From Chloroflexota bacterium (GTDB lineage Bacteria; Chloroflexota; Anaerolineae; UBA4142): a stretch of 56,965 nucleotides of DNA. Made by a program: the position numbers and the translations under genes. The notes under the pieces are model-generated. The model was not told where the DNA came from. It saw only the letters and a list, made by a program, of their open reading frames with translations, and did not search any database. Numbering within the stretch: position 1 is the stretch's first letter; each line of letters opens with the position of its first letter. The stretch is taken from the NCBI GenBank assembly GCA_016223105.1, contig JACRPR010000015.1:1-56965 (forward strand), written 5' to 3'. Positions 36,595 to 43,591 of the stretch are shown piece after piece.

Positions 36595-37522
36595 ACAGTA
36601 TCAACCGCATCACTTTGGATTTCGCTCGGCTGATCAAATTCAGGAAACGGAATAATCCTTGAAGCAAATATCCATCCCATCGTTTGTGTCGAAGAACTTG
36701 GGTCGCGCGCAAATATCGGAACCAATCTCCGCGTGCGTAACTTTTCAACATTCCTTTCCTAGTCACCTGCCAATCTGCATCCACCAACGTAAAAATAAAA
36801 GCGTCGGGAATATGCACGCGATTTGCTTGCGCCTCTGCCCCATACCACACGCCGGTTAGCCCTTCCGGGTGATGACCATAATCGTGATTTTGATGAATCA
36901 CGCGCAGAACTTGGCTCGCATCAATCACAGGGATTCGATTCGCGCGGCAATGGTAGATAAGTTGATTGTCATAGCCGGCTCGTCCAATAATCAAATCAGG
37001 AATGTCTTTCCAAATATCCCCTTTGTAGATGAAATAATCGGAACCAGCCGGCGGATGCAGAGTAGCGCGTTCTTGAACCGTATGCTCTAACAATTGTTTC
37101 CATCTCGGATCTTCAAATTGAATTTCAAATTCGCAATCTAAATCCCAACGTTGCCCAATCATCAAAAAGCGATCAGCCGGCATTCGTTCAAGAACAGTAG
37201 GCAAATGATCAAGAATAATAATATCGCAATTCACATACATCTGAATCGGAAAACGACCATATTGCCGAGCGAGCGAAAACATTGAGTTCACCGTCGGCGT
37301 ACCTTGCTCGCTCGTCTCGACATTCTCGATCCAGATCAAACCCAGTTCTTGAGCAATCTGCGAATATCCCACACCGTCGCCAAAGAGAATGATTTCGACA
37401 TCAGGAGAAATCGCCTTCCAACTTTTTAGCGCGTTGATCTGGCTAACACGAATCTGCCCGACAAAAGGTTTGGCGGTCGTAAGGATTGTGAGCAATGCTA
37501 TTCCTTTATTAGAACAAAACAA
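36587..37522 (-). CDS. Putative GT-A glycosyltransferase
   Basis: The 311-residue protein has ALLTILTTAKPF, YVNCDIIILDHL (D-x-D-like) and FLMIGQRWDLDC, with a His-rich stretch HQNHDYGHHPEG that may bind metal. These features recall small GT-A enzymes of surface polysaccharide loci. The ATG at 37522 overlaps the methyltransferase end by 25 bases; a later TTG is possible. Only the general fold is supported. Confidence 0.65.
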   Translation of the reverse strand: MFCSNKGIALLTILTTAKPFVGQIRVSQINALKSWKAISPDVEIILFGDGVGYSQIAQELGLIWIENVETSEQGTPTVNSMFSLARQYGRFPIQMYVNCDIIILDHLPTVLERMPADRFLMIGQRWDLDCEFEIQFEDPRWKQLLEHTVQERATLHPPAGSDYFIYKGDIWKDIPDLIIGRAGYDNQLIYHCRANRIPVIDASQVLRVIHQNHDYGHHPEGLTGVWYGAEAQANRVHIPDAFIFTLVDADWQVTRKGMLKSYARGDWFRYLRATQVLRHKRWDGYLLQGLFRFLNLISRAKSKVMRLILYE

Positions 37523-38196
37523 CCCAATGCATAATGTCGTTTAGAACCAGGACGCGCAAGCGCTTCATCGCGGCTCGCCGTATACCAGCAGTCATCGGTT
37601 TCTTTAACCCAATATCTCTCTTTATGAATTCGCCAACCTTGAAGCAATTTGGGTAGTCTTTCTGCTCCATATACCCGATGAACCGGCGCAAAGACGGCAT
37701 CCATTCCAACCGGCACCGTCAAAAGCATCGTTCCCCCTGGCTTGGTGGCTTGCCCAAGTCTCCGCATCACTTGTAAATCGCCTTCGGGTACAAAGTGTTG
37801 GTCACCATAACGTCCGGTTATCCCGACATGTTCGATCATCGAACAACAAATAATCACGTCGAATGTGGTTGGGGGAATTTTTCCGGTCAACAAGTCCGCT
37901 CGTTTTAATTCCAAATCTCGATCAACAAATAGCCAATTCTGTTTTTCAATATCAAGCGCAAGAACTTGGAATCCTTTTTGCAACATCCCAAGTGAAAGCA
38001 ATGGCGAAGAACCTGGACCGACATCTAATGCTTTTCCACCACTATCTGGCAAATGCGCCAAAATCCATGACCATTCGATATGACGATCCCCGGCTAAACT
38101 CATTCCCGGTGGATCTTTAGGAGTAACGATACTCGCCAGGGAATAAAGAACGCGCGCAAATCTTCGCCGAAAAAAACGGACAGCCCGATTCCACAT
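37498..38196 (-). CDS. SAM-dependent methyltransferase
   Basis: KALDVGPGSSPLLSLGMLQ (motif I), VLALDIEKQNW, and FDVIICCSMIEHVGITGRYG followed by GGTMLLTVPVG define a class I methyltransferase of 232 residues. It lies 12 bases downstream of wzt, so it is probably translated from the same message. ABC-exported glycans are often capped by methylation, which would fit (inference). Confidence 0.82.
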   Translation of the reverse strand: MWNRAVRFFRRRFARVLYSLASIVTPKDPPGMSLAGDRHIEWSWILAHLPDSGGKALDVGPGSSPLLSLGMLQKGFQVLALDIEKQNWLFVDRDLELKRADLLTGKIPPTTFDVIICCSMIEHVGITGRYGDQHFVPEGDLQVMRRLGQATKPGGTMLLTVPVGMDAVFAPVHRVYGAERLPKLLQGWRIHKERYWVKETDDCWYTASRDEALARPGSKRHYALGCFVLIKE

Positions 38197-38208
38197 TCAG
38201 GATTTCCC

Positions 38209-39498
38209 CTAGTTCACAGCAACCCACGAAATAATTGGTGCAATGACCCCGGGACGATTGCGTGAATTAACCACATTCCAAAATGGTGAAACGCCGTGGG
38301 TCAACTCAACTTCAAACAGTACTACCGAATCCAATTTCAAGATCCAACGTACACAATGCAGACTCACGCGCGGACTAATCACGAAACTGCCCGCGTTCAA
38401 CAAACTCGCAGGCAGTTGAGACTCAATACAATTGCGCCCTATGTGTAAGGGGGGCCAATTTTTCTCGGCTGAGTCATTGTGATAACATCGCATCACGGTT
38501 ACGCCTTCAGGTGTAGTGAGATCAAAACCAATAACCAATGCCGAGTTTACCTGCGCCAAATCAAATTCCATTCGGACTCGAATAGATTCGCCACTTTGAA
38601 AACGCATTGAGGGTTGCCCGTTTCTTCCAATCAGCCGGACTGCTCGCAAGCGAAATAAATCATCCCCCGGTGCCGTTGTTAAATCTCCCCACACAACCTC
38701 GCCGCTTTCCGATGCGCTAGTCATCATATATTCTCGCACTGCCATCAGCGCATCTGAATCGCGCGTCAACTTTCCTTCCGCGAGTTGTATGCCCCGAGTA
38801 CACAGAGAAGTGACCGCTTGCATATTATGACTCACAAACAACACCGTCCGCCCTTCCTTCGCGACATCACCCATCTTGCCCAAGCATTTTTTCTGAAACT
38901 GCGCGTCGCCCACCGCCAATACTTCATCCACCACCAAAATTTCTGGTTCGAGATGCGCCGCCACCGCAAACGCGAGCCGCACGTACATTCCGCTCGAATA
39001 ATGTTTCACCGGCGTATCAATAAATTTTTCCACTTCGGCGAACGCGACCATCTCATCAAACTTGCGTTCGATCTCGCGTTTGCCCATTCCCAGGATCGCG
39101 CCGTTCAGGAAAATATTTTCGCGCCCGGTCAATTCCGCGTGAAAGCCGGTGCCAACTTCGAGGAGCGAACCGACGCGCCCGTTCAACGTAACGCGTCCTT
39201 CGGTCGGCTTGGTGATCGAAGACAAAATTTTTAACAGCGTGCTTTTGCCCGCGCCGTTCCGCCCGATAATGCCGACGACCTCGCCGCGTTTCACGTCGAA
39301 GGAAACGTCTTTGAGCGCCCAGATGGTATCTTGCGATTTTCGATTTTCGATTTCTGATTTTCGATTGAATCGGAGTAAATCTGAAATTTGAAATCTGAAA
39401 TCTGAAATCGCGTCGCGCAAGGTGCTGTGGCGTTTTTGCGCCGCGCCGATGCGGTACTGCTTGCCGAGGTTTTCAACGCGGAGGGCGAGATCGGTCAT
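38209..39498 (-). CDS. wzt: Polysaccharide ABC exporter ATPase with Wzt C-terminal domain
   Basis: Walker A GRNGAGKST (79-87), the signature HYSSGMYVRLAFA and Walker B ILVVDEVLAVGD are followed by a beta-rich Wzt_C domain (about 260-429), which recognises the glycan end before export with Wzm. Residues 30-56 are encoded by a low-complexity GATTTTC-type repeat, in the loop where other Wzt proteins have a short variable linker. The ATG overlaps the stop of a DUF3368 gene (ATGA). Its permease gene is 4 kb upstream, separated by toxin-antitoxin genes. Confidence 0.93.
   Translation of the reverse strand: MTDLALRVENLGKQYRIGAAQKRHSTLRDAISDFRFQISDLLRFNRKSEIENRKSQDTIWALKDVSFDVKRGEVVGIIGRNGAGKSTLLKILSSITKPTEGRVTLNGRVGSLLEVGTGFHAELTGRENIFLNGAILGMGKREIERKFDEMVAFAEVEKFIDTPVKHYSSGMYVRLAFAVAAHLEPEILVVDEVLAVGDAQFQKKCLGKMGDVAKEGRTVLFVSHNMQAVTSLCTRGIQLAEGKLTRDSDALMAVREYMMTSASESGEVVWGDLTTAPGDDLFRLRAVRLIGRNGQPSMRFQSGESIRVRMEFDLAQVNSALVIGFDLTTPEGVTVMRCYHNDSAEKNWPPLHIGRNCIESQLPASLLNAGSFVISPRVSLHCVRWILKLDSVVLFEVELTHGVSPFWNVVNSRNRPGVIAPIISWVAVN
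39332..39410. repeat. Low-complexity GATTTTC/GAAATCT repeat within wzt
   Basis: Imperfect 7-10-base units on one strand (TTTTCGA, TTTCTGA) face complementary units (TCTGAAA) after a short centre, forming a weak inverted repeat. It is translated in frame as Phe/Ser/Asp- then Glu/Asn/Lys-rich residues. Confidence 0.75.
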
Positions 39499-40106
39499 TC
39501 CGGCAACTCGTCCGCCAACTTGAGCACAGCCGCGCGCGTAGGCGGAGCAACGCGAAAGCGCAGTGCGACCAACCGATCAAGATACGGAGTAACTGCTGGA
39601 ATCAACCCGGCGCGTTTTGCATCAATCAGCAAGCCGAGTGTTCCAGTCAAGCGAATCCCACGTATTTCCGCTACCCGGCGCGCAAGACTATCATCAAGAA
39701 CAACAACAGCATCTGGTGATTCAAGCGCTAACATCAAGACCTCAGTTTCGCCCGGTCCGAGATCAGGTTCTCCGGGAATTAGTGGGGTTAGTCGCGTAGC
39801 ATAGCGCCTTGTGCGCGTACTTTTCCATTTCAACGCCCACAAGGGGCTATGCTACCCCACTAATTCCTGAAGAGCCCGAGATCATTCACGAGCGGTAATG
39901 CGGATTCGCTCATCGGTGAGCGTACCGACCACCCAATCCAGTTTCGTCAAATCCGGCAAATTCACACCAGCGGCTCTGCCAACGTTCAACTCTTCGATCA
40001 CGGCTGGAGGTACGATGACTTGAGTAACCAATGCTGGCAAAACATGCAACAATTCAAGTTGATGCAAATATTGAATCGGCGAGGTATTGCAAATGACATC
40101 AGCCAA
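39495..40106 (-). pseudogene. DUF3368 (PIN-like toxin) gene split by a small inserted element
   Basis: The N-terminal half (MADVICNTSPIQYLHQLELL, with the first PIN Asp region) runs from 40106 to about 39885. The C-terminal half (LGPGETEVLMLAL, VVLDDSLARRVAE, GTLGLLIDAKRAGLIPAV) runs from about 39765 to 39495. Between them sits a palindromic element flanked by a 9-bp direct repeat. Removing it still leaves the halves out of phase, so a further small indel is present. DUF3368 proteins are toxins paired with UPF0175 antitoxins; the antitoxin gene overlaps just upstream. The toxin is probably inactive. Confidence 0.82.
39757..39884. mobile_element. MITE-like element with 9-bp target-site duplication
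   Basis: CCGAGATCA occurs at 39757-39765 and 39876-39884. The 110 bp between have imperfect terminal inverted repeats of about 45 bp: outer GGAATTAGTGGGG and CCCCACTAATTCC, inner GTAGCATAGC/GCTATGCTAC and CCTTGTG/CACAAGG. No open frame is inside, so a transposase would act in trans. Confidence 0.75.
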
Positions 40107-40353
40107 GTCGCGTCTCCCGATTCAGGTCCGCTTCAGTTAATCGAAACGTATCCACCCCATAGTCCGCCAAGCGGGAAAGAAAAACCGTGCGCGGTACACC
40201 AGCCAATCGCGCCGCCGCGCCGGAGGACAGGCGACCTAATTCATAGAACTTGACTGCCGCCGCCATCAGCACGGTTTCACTGGCGCGTTCTGGTGTCACC
40301 TTCAATGCAAGCAGAGTTTCGCTTGGAATATCCACAACCAGATGATTTAACAT
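40099..40353 (-). CDS. UPF0175 family antitoxin
   Basis: This 84-residue protein starts MLNHLVVDIPSETLLAL and has the helical family core AAAVKFYELGRLSSGAAARLAGV and PRTVFLSRLADYGVDTF. UPF0175 proteins are DNA-binding antitoxins of PIN-like toxins. It overlaps the broken DUF3368 gene by 8 bases. Confidence 0.85.
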   Translation of the reverse strand: MLNHLVVDIPSETLLALKVTPERASETVLMAAAVKFYELGRLSSGAAARLAGVPRTVFLSRLADYGVDTFRLTEADLNRETRLG

Positions 40354-40380
40354 TCGTCACCTCACACGATCCTAAATCGC

Positions 40381-40593
40381 CTACCCATTCCCATTCGTTA
40401 CCGCGACCGCCACACTTACGACGTCGCTATAAAAACTATGCAGATTCAACGCGACCGAATTCAGGAACGCATCTTGATCTGCACGCGCTTTTTGGAAACG
40501 GCGCCAATGCCGCGCCACTGCCGCGACGGTTCGTTCAATCTCTTCAATTTCGTCATGGATGCGTTGGGCAAGGATTCGGAAACGCGGTTTCAT
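40381..40593 (-). CDS. HepT-like toxin, C-terminally truncated
   Basis: The first 55 residues end with AFLNSVALNLHSFYS, a hallmark of HepT-like (MNT-associated) toxins, which normally continue to about 140 residues with the RNase site. Here the chain changes to DVVSVAVAVTNGNG and stops. It overlaps the MntA-type gene by ATGA. The toxin is probably non-functional. Confidence 0.7.
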   Translation of the reverse strand: MKPRFRILAQRIHDEIEEIERTVAAVARHWRRFQKARADQDAFLNSVALNLHSFYSDVVSVAVAVTNGNG

Positions 40594-40964
40594 ACGTCTT
40601 TACCTTGCTCGCGGATGCGCTGTCCCAAACGGTCGCTCGCGGTTTCAATTTCGATCAAGTCCACGCCAAATCCGGGAACCACTTTTTCAACTGCGCTCCA
40701 CGCGCGCCAGATTGCGCCGGGTTCAAGCCCTTCCACCGCCAAGTCGAGATCAGAGTGCGGATGAAACCACGCGCCGTGAGCCAGCGAACCAAACACGATG
40801 AGCCGTTTAGCGCCATAGTCTTGTTTTAAAAGACGCGCCGCTCGGCGCGCGCATTGCCAGGCGCGGCGCCGCCGCCGCTCCAGTTCTTGTTCTTCCAAAT
40901 GCGAACGACGCTCCGCCGCGCGACGAAAAGTTTCTAGTTCTTTTTTGGGCAATGGCTTGAGCAT
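40590..40964 (-). CDS. MntA-like minimal nucleotidyltransferase antitoxin
   Basis: The motif VFGSLAHGAWFHPHSDLDLAVEG is the minimal nucleotidyltransferase signature (GS-x9-D-x-D), used by MntA antitoxins to AMPylate HepT. An Arg-rich helix precedes it. ATG at 40964 (MLKPLPKKEL) is preferred to an upstream ATG that overlaps a PIN remnant. Confidence 0.85.
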   Translation of the reverse strand: MLKPLPKKELETFRRAAERRSHLEEQELERRRRRAWQCARRAARLLKQDYGAKRLIVFGSLAHGAWFHPHSDLDLAVEGLEPGAIWRAWSAVEKVVPGFGVDLIEIETASDRLGQRIREQGKDV

Positions 40965-40977
40965 ACTTTTGAGTGCC

Positions 40978-41061
40978 TCACACGCAATCAACCAGATCAA
41001 TCATTTCAGGACTGGCAATTTTGGCAAACGCGGAAAGAATGTTCGTATCCGCGAGAATCAC
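40978..41061 (-). pseudogene. PIN-domain toxin remnant (first ~25 codons)
   Basis: GTG at 41061 begins VILADTNILSAFAKI, a PIN N-terminus with its first catalytic Asp, and stops after 27 codons. AAGGAG lies upstream. It follows a UPF0175 C-terminal fragment by one base, so the pair is the remnant of a UPF0175-toxin operon. Confidence 0.7.
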
Positions 41062-41062
41062 G

Positions 41063-41150
41063 TTACTCCTTCTGCGCCGGACACTCCGCCTGACGATCCA
41101 AATCCGCCGCGGAATCCACTGGGATCACGCGCGTAATTCCTCGATCCGTT
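41063..41150 (-). pseudogene. UPF0175 C-terminal fragment
   Basis: The frame ending at 41063 reads DRGITRVIPVDSAADLDRQA, matching the end of the UPF0175 fragment at 42200 (DRGIARVIHIASVEDLDRQA). Everything upstream is missing and replaced by a wzt fragment. Confidence 0.7.
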
Positions 41151-41153
41151 TCG

Positions 41154-41223
41154 GGCGTTTTTGCGCCGCGCCGATGCGGTACTGCTTACCGAGGTGTTCG
41201 ACGCGGAGGGCGAAGTCGGTCAT
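41154..41223 (-). pseudogene. 70-bp duplicate of the wzt 5' end
   Basis: The ATG at 41223 starts MTDFALRVEHLGKQYRIGAA. The DNA matches the true wzt start in 65 of 70 positions by eye and then switches to UPF0175 sequence. It also overlaps a PIN toxin stop as ATGA, exactly as the real wzt overlaps DUF3368. Confidence 0.85.
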
Positions 41224-41636
41224 GGGCGAACCAAAAAACCCATCTGGGCAAAATGATGATCGAACGCGAACGACTCAACCAGATTGTGAGCGCGCATCAC
41301 CACGTACGAAACACAATCGGTAAACGACCATTCCTTGTCAACGTCAAATTGTTCAAAGATTTGCCACGCTTGTTGCGCCAAATCCTCCGAAATCCAAATC
41401 ACTTGGAGAATACCGGCTTGCCGCAAAATATCCAGATCGCGTTTGAATGAGATGGCGCCCGAGTATCCGACATTCATCCGCAAGAGCGTGTACAATTCGT
41501 CCAGGATGTAATCGGTTGTTATCAGTTGACATTGCCCGGCGATTTCATCTCGAAATACCAAAGCGATTTCATGGTTAGAATCGGCTCGGTCAGCCATCGC
41601 CGCCCACGCGCTCGTGTCCACGAAAACCTTTCTCAT
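41220..41636 (-). CDS. PIN-domain toxin (VapC type)
   Basis: MRKVFVDTSAWAAMAD carries the first acidic residue, ITTDYILDELYTLLR the Glu, and EWSFTDCVSYVVM and AFDHHFAQMGF the remaining acidic positions of a PIN ribonuclease. It has 138 residues, full length. It overlaps the upstream AbrB-like antitoxin gene as ATGA, so this VapBC pair appears intact. Confidence 0.88.
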   Translation of the reverse strand: MRKVFVDTSAWAAMADRADSNHEIALVFRDEIAGQCQLITTDYILDELYTLLRMNVGYSGAISFKRDLDILRQAGILQVIWISEDLAQQAWQIFEQFDVDKEWSFTDCVSYVVMRAHNLVESFAFDHHFAQMGFLVRP

Positions 41637-41914
41637 GGTTTTCTTCCGTACAAGTAGAGATCATGACTGGTCGAAGTGTTGGGCAATTTTCCGCTTGGTG
41701 CAGATTGCCCCAGCGCGCGAAAAACTTGCCAAGCCGCGCGTGTGGTGTCGGATTCGAGCGCGTCCGATCGTAAAGATTCTGCTTCGATGGCAAGCGGAAG
41801 AATCCGAATTTCTCCCGGTCGCACCAGGACTTGGCATCGCTCGCCAACGCCAACGCTCCGCAATATTTGTTCGTCAATCCAAATACCTTGTTTAATTTCG
41901 ACGATCTTGGTCAT
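41633..41914 (-). CDS. AbrB/SpoVT-like antitoxin
   Basis: ATG at 41914, with AAGGAG ahead, gives MTKIVEIKQGIWIDEQILRSVGV and then CQVLVRPGEIRILPL, a swapped-hairpin-like N-terminus. A C-terminal tail would embrace the PIN toxin encoded next. It overlaps the upstream DUF433 gene by 23 bases. Family fit is moderate. Confidence 0.65.
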   Translation of the reverse strand: MTKIVEIKQGIWIDEQILRSVGVGERCQVLVRPGEIRILPLAIEAESLRSDALESDTTRAAWQVFRALGQSAPSGKLPNTSTSHDLYLYGRKP

Positions 41915-42206
41915 ACGAGTACTCCTTAAAATGGTGCGCGCGCTCCAACCGATCCGCGTCCGCCTCCTCCGCATCAATCGCCGCATCAATCTCCGCGCGA
42001 TTGGCATGATAATACGCTAACGCGGCATAGACTTGGGCGAGCGAGAGATGCCCAAGCCGATCGGCGATCTCTTCCTCAGTCAAACCTAATTGGTACCATC
42101 CGACCACTCGTCGGACCGAAATGCCGGTCCCGGCAATCCGCGGTTGTCCGCCGCCAATTTCCGGGGTTTGCACGATCAAGGTTCCAATATCAACCAGGTC
42201 TAACAT
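41892..42206 (-). CDS. DUF433 protein, probable antitoxin
   Basis: The protein of 104 residues reads PEIGGGQPRIAGTGISVRRVVGWYQLGLTEEEIADRLGHLSLAQVYAAL, a clear DUF433 helix-turn-helix. Such proteins usually precede a DUF5615 toxin gene, which is absent here. The start overlaps the UPF0175 fragment stop. Confidence 0.85.
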   Translation of the reverse strand: MLDLVDIGTLIVQTPEIGGGQPRIAGTGISVRRVVGWYQLGLTEEEIADRLGHLSLAQVYAALAYYHANRAEIDAAIDAEEADADRLERAHHFKEYSYDQDRRN

Positions 42207-42469
42207 CTAAATCCCTCCATCTTCGGCGATCCCCACTTACCCAGCCGCTTGTGCCTTCTCGAGCCGCGCGCCGTGAGCTGGGCACACCGGATGTTCGCTT
42301 GACGATCTAAATCTTCCACAGAAGCGATGTGAATCACACGCGCAATCCCACGATCGGCTAACAGGGTTTCAAACTCCCACCGCGCCAATCCCGCGAGCTC
42401 CGCCACGCGTCCCAGTGTCACCTCGTTTGATTTGAACAGCTGAATCGCCCACTCCACACGAAGCTCGCG
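42200..42469 (-). pseudogene. UPF0175 fragment lacking its N-terminus
   Basis: The frame encodes RELRVEWAIQLFKSNEVTLG and RVAELAGLARWEFETLLADR, the central helices and C-terminus of UPF0175. Upstream codons belong to a shadow frame of an Uma2 fragment. The junction at about 42461-42470 falls in CGCGAGC, which both partners could share. Confidence 0.75.
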
Positions 42470-42945
42470 ATTTCGACGATCAACTCCGGCGCGCCGGATA
42501 AAAAATCGTCCGGCGTAATGTGCGATGTGCCGCCTTCGATCAAACGTAGCACGATATCCGGTTGCACTTCGTTCTTGGTGTCCAATCGAACCGTTGCGTG
42601 ATTTCCGCTCTCGACACCTGGTGTGAACGCGCAGTACATTCCGATCCATCCATTAACCATCTGGTGCGGCTTGCCGTGTTGTTTAAACCGAACCGGGGAT
42701 AGCATGTGGACGACTCCTTCGATGAGTTCGGCTTTATTGAGGTTGGGCATCGCGCGATTCAGTTCGTCGAGCAAATCCTCATACCGATCCCAGAATCGTT
42801 GCGTCGTGTGTTGGATCAGAATGAGATCAATGTCGCTATGGCGCGAAACATCGCCGCGCGCAAAGGATCCAAAGACGATTGCTTTGGCATTGTGATAGCG
42901 TTTCAAGGTCGGCGTTACGCGATCGCGCACATCGGACACTTGCAT
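42418..42945 (-). pseudogene. Chimera: nucleotidyltransferase fused to an Uma2 fragment
   Basis: Residues 1-70 are an MntA-like nucleotidyltransferase (AIVFGSFARGDVSRHSDIDL). At about residue 71 the sequence becomes the N-terminal part of an Uma2/DUF820 protein (ELIEGVVHMLSPVRF, ATVRLDTKNEVQPDIVL, FLSGAPELIVEIAS). It then runs out of frame for 15 codons before a stop. Neither partner is complete. The frame is open throughout, so a chimeric protein might be made, but it is best read as deletion debris. Confidence 0.75.
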
Positions 42946-42951
42946 AGAGCA

Positions 42952-43314
42952 TCACTTGAGCGGAATTGCCGGCAAGCGTTTCAGCGCGCGATTCGCCGGA
43001 TCAACCGTAATGCCAACGGACTCTAACGCAGTAACACCCAGGATTGGTTCCGCATTATTCGGTCCCAAAATCACACGCCCTGATGTGATCTCACCCATAA
43101 ACGCGATGTCGGCAAGCGTAAATTCATATTCGACCGGCGTGCCATCCGCCAACTCGTACGTCATTTTCCCAACCGGGCGAAACCCTGCCGCTAACATTGG
43201 ATCACGCGGCGCCAGCGAATCGGTCGCGCCGCGCTCGGCGTCCACAAGAAAAAGGGATTCATAATCCTGAGTTGCTGGTCGAGATAATTTAACGGTTACA
43301 TGAATCGCGCCCAT
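42952..43314 (-). CDS. Clan AA retropepsin-like aspartic protease family protein
   Basis: The 120-residue protein matches the small clan AA family in its second half (MTYELADGTPVEYEF, IAFMGEITSGRVILGPNNAEP, LLGVTALESVGI-like segment). The active-site loop, normally V-D-T-G-A-T-D, here reads LVDAERGATDSL, a three-residue change that separates the Asp from Gly. Catalysis is doubtful, or the variant is a real subgroup. It overlaps the hypothetical gene upstream by 26 bases. Confidence 0.75.
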   Translation of the reverse strand: MGAIHVTVKLSRPATQDYESLFLVDAERGATDSLAPRDPMLAAGFRPVGKMTYELADGTPVEYEFTLADIAFMGEITSGRVILGPNNAEPILGVTALESVGITVDPANRALKRLPAIPLK

Positions 43315-43582
43315 CGCCCTCCGTTGCTCTCACACCACATCCGCGAACGCTGGCGCGCACACGCGCCTTGCGTCGCATTTCGGCAGTCGCGGTAGACTGT
43401 TCAAAAACGATCTCACCTTCCGGCGAATAAACCAGGATACCAAGCCGATCGCTCATCGCGACGCCGTAAACATTTACGCGCCACGCGTCATTGGCGCGTT
43501 CGGCTTTAATCGTCACGGCGTCGCCTAAACGCGTCAACACAAAACGCAACGCGCGATCTTCGATTGCGGTTTGACCGAGCAT
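43289..43582 (-). CDS. Small conserved-looking protein of unknown function
   Basis: I do not recognise it. The 97-residue frame has a beta-rich N-terminal part (RALRFVLTRLGDAVTIKAER, WRVNVYGVAM, RLGILVYSPEGEIVFEQST) and a basic, Cys-containing tail overlapping the aspartic protease start. It lies 9 bases downstream of wzm. Confidence 0.55.
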   Translation of the reverse strand: MLGQTAIEDRALRFVLTRLGDAVTIKAERANDAWRVNVYGVAMSDRLGILVYSPEGEIVFEQSTATAEMRRKARVRASVRGCGVRATEGDGRDSCNR

Positions 43583-43591
43583 AGCAAACCC

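Noticed and set aside
39130-39240. Possible frameshift in wzt next to the repeat
   Set aside because: All ABC motifs are in one frame and in order; the repeat preserves it.
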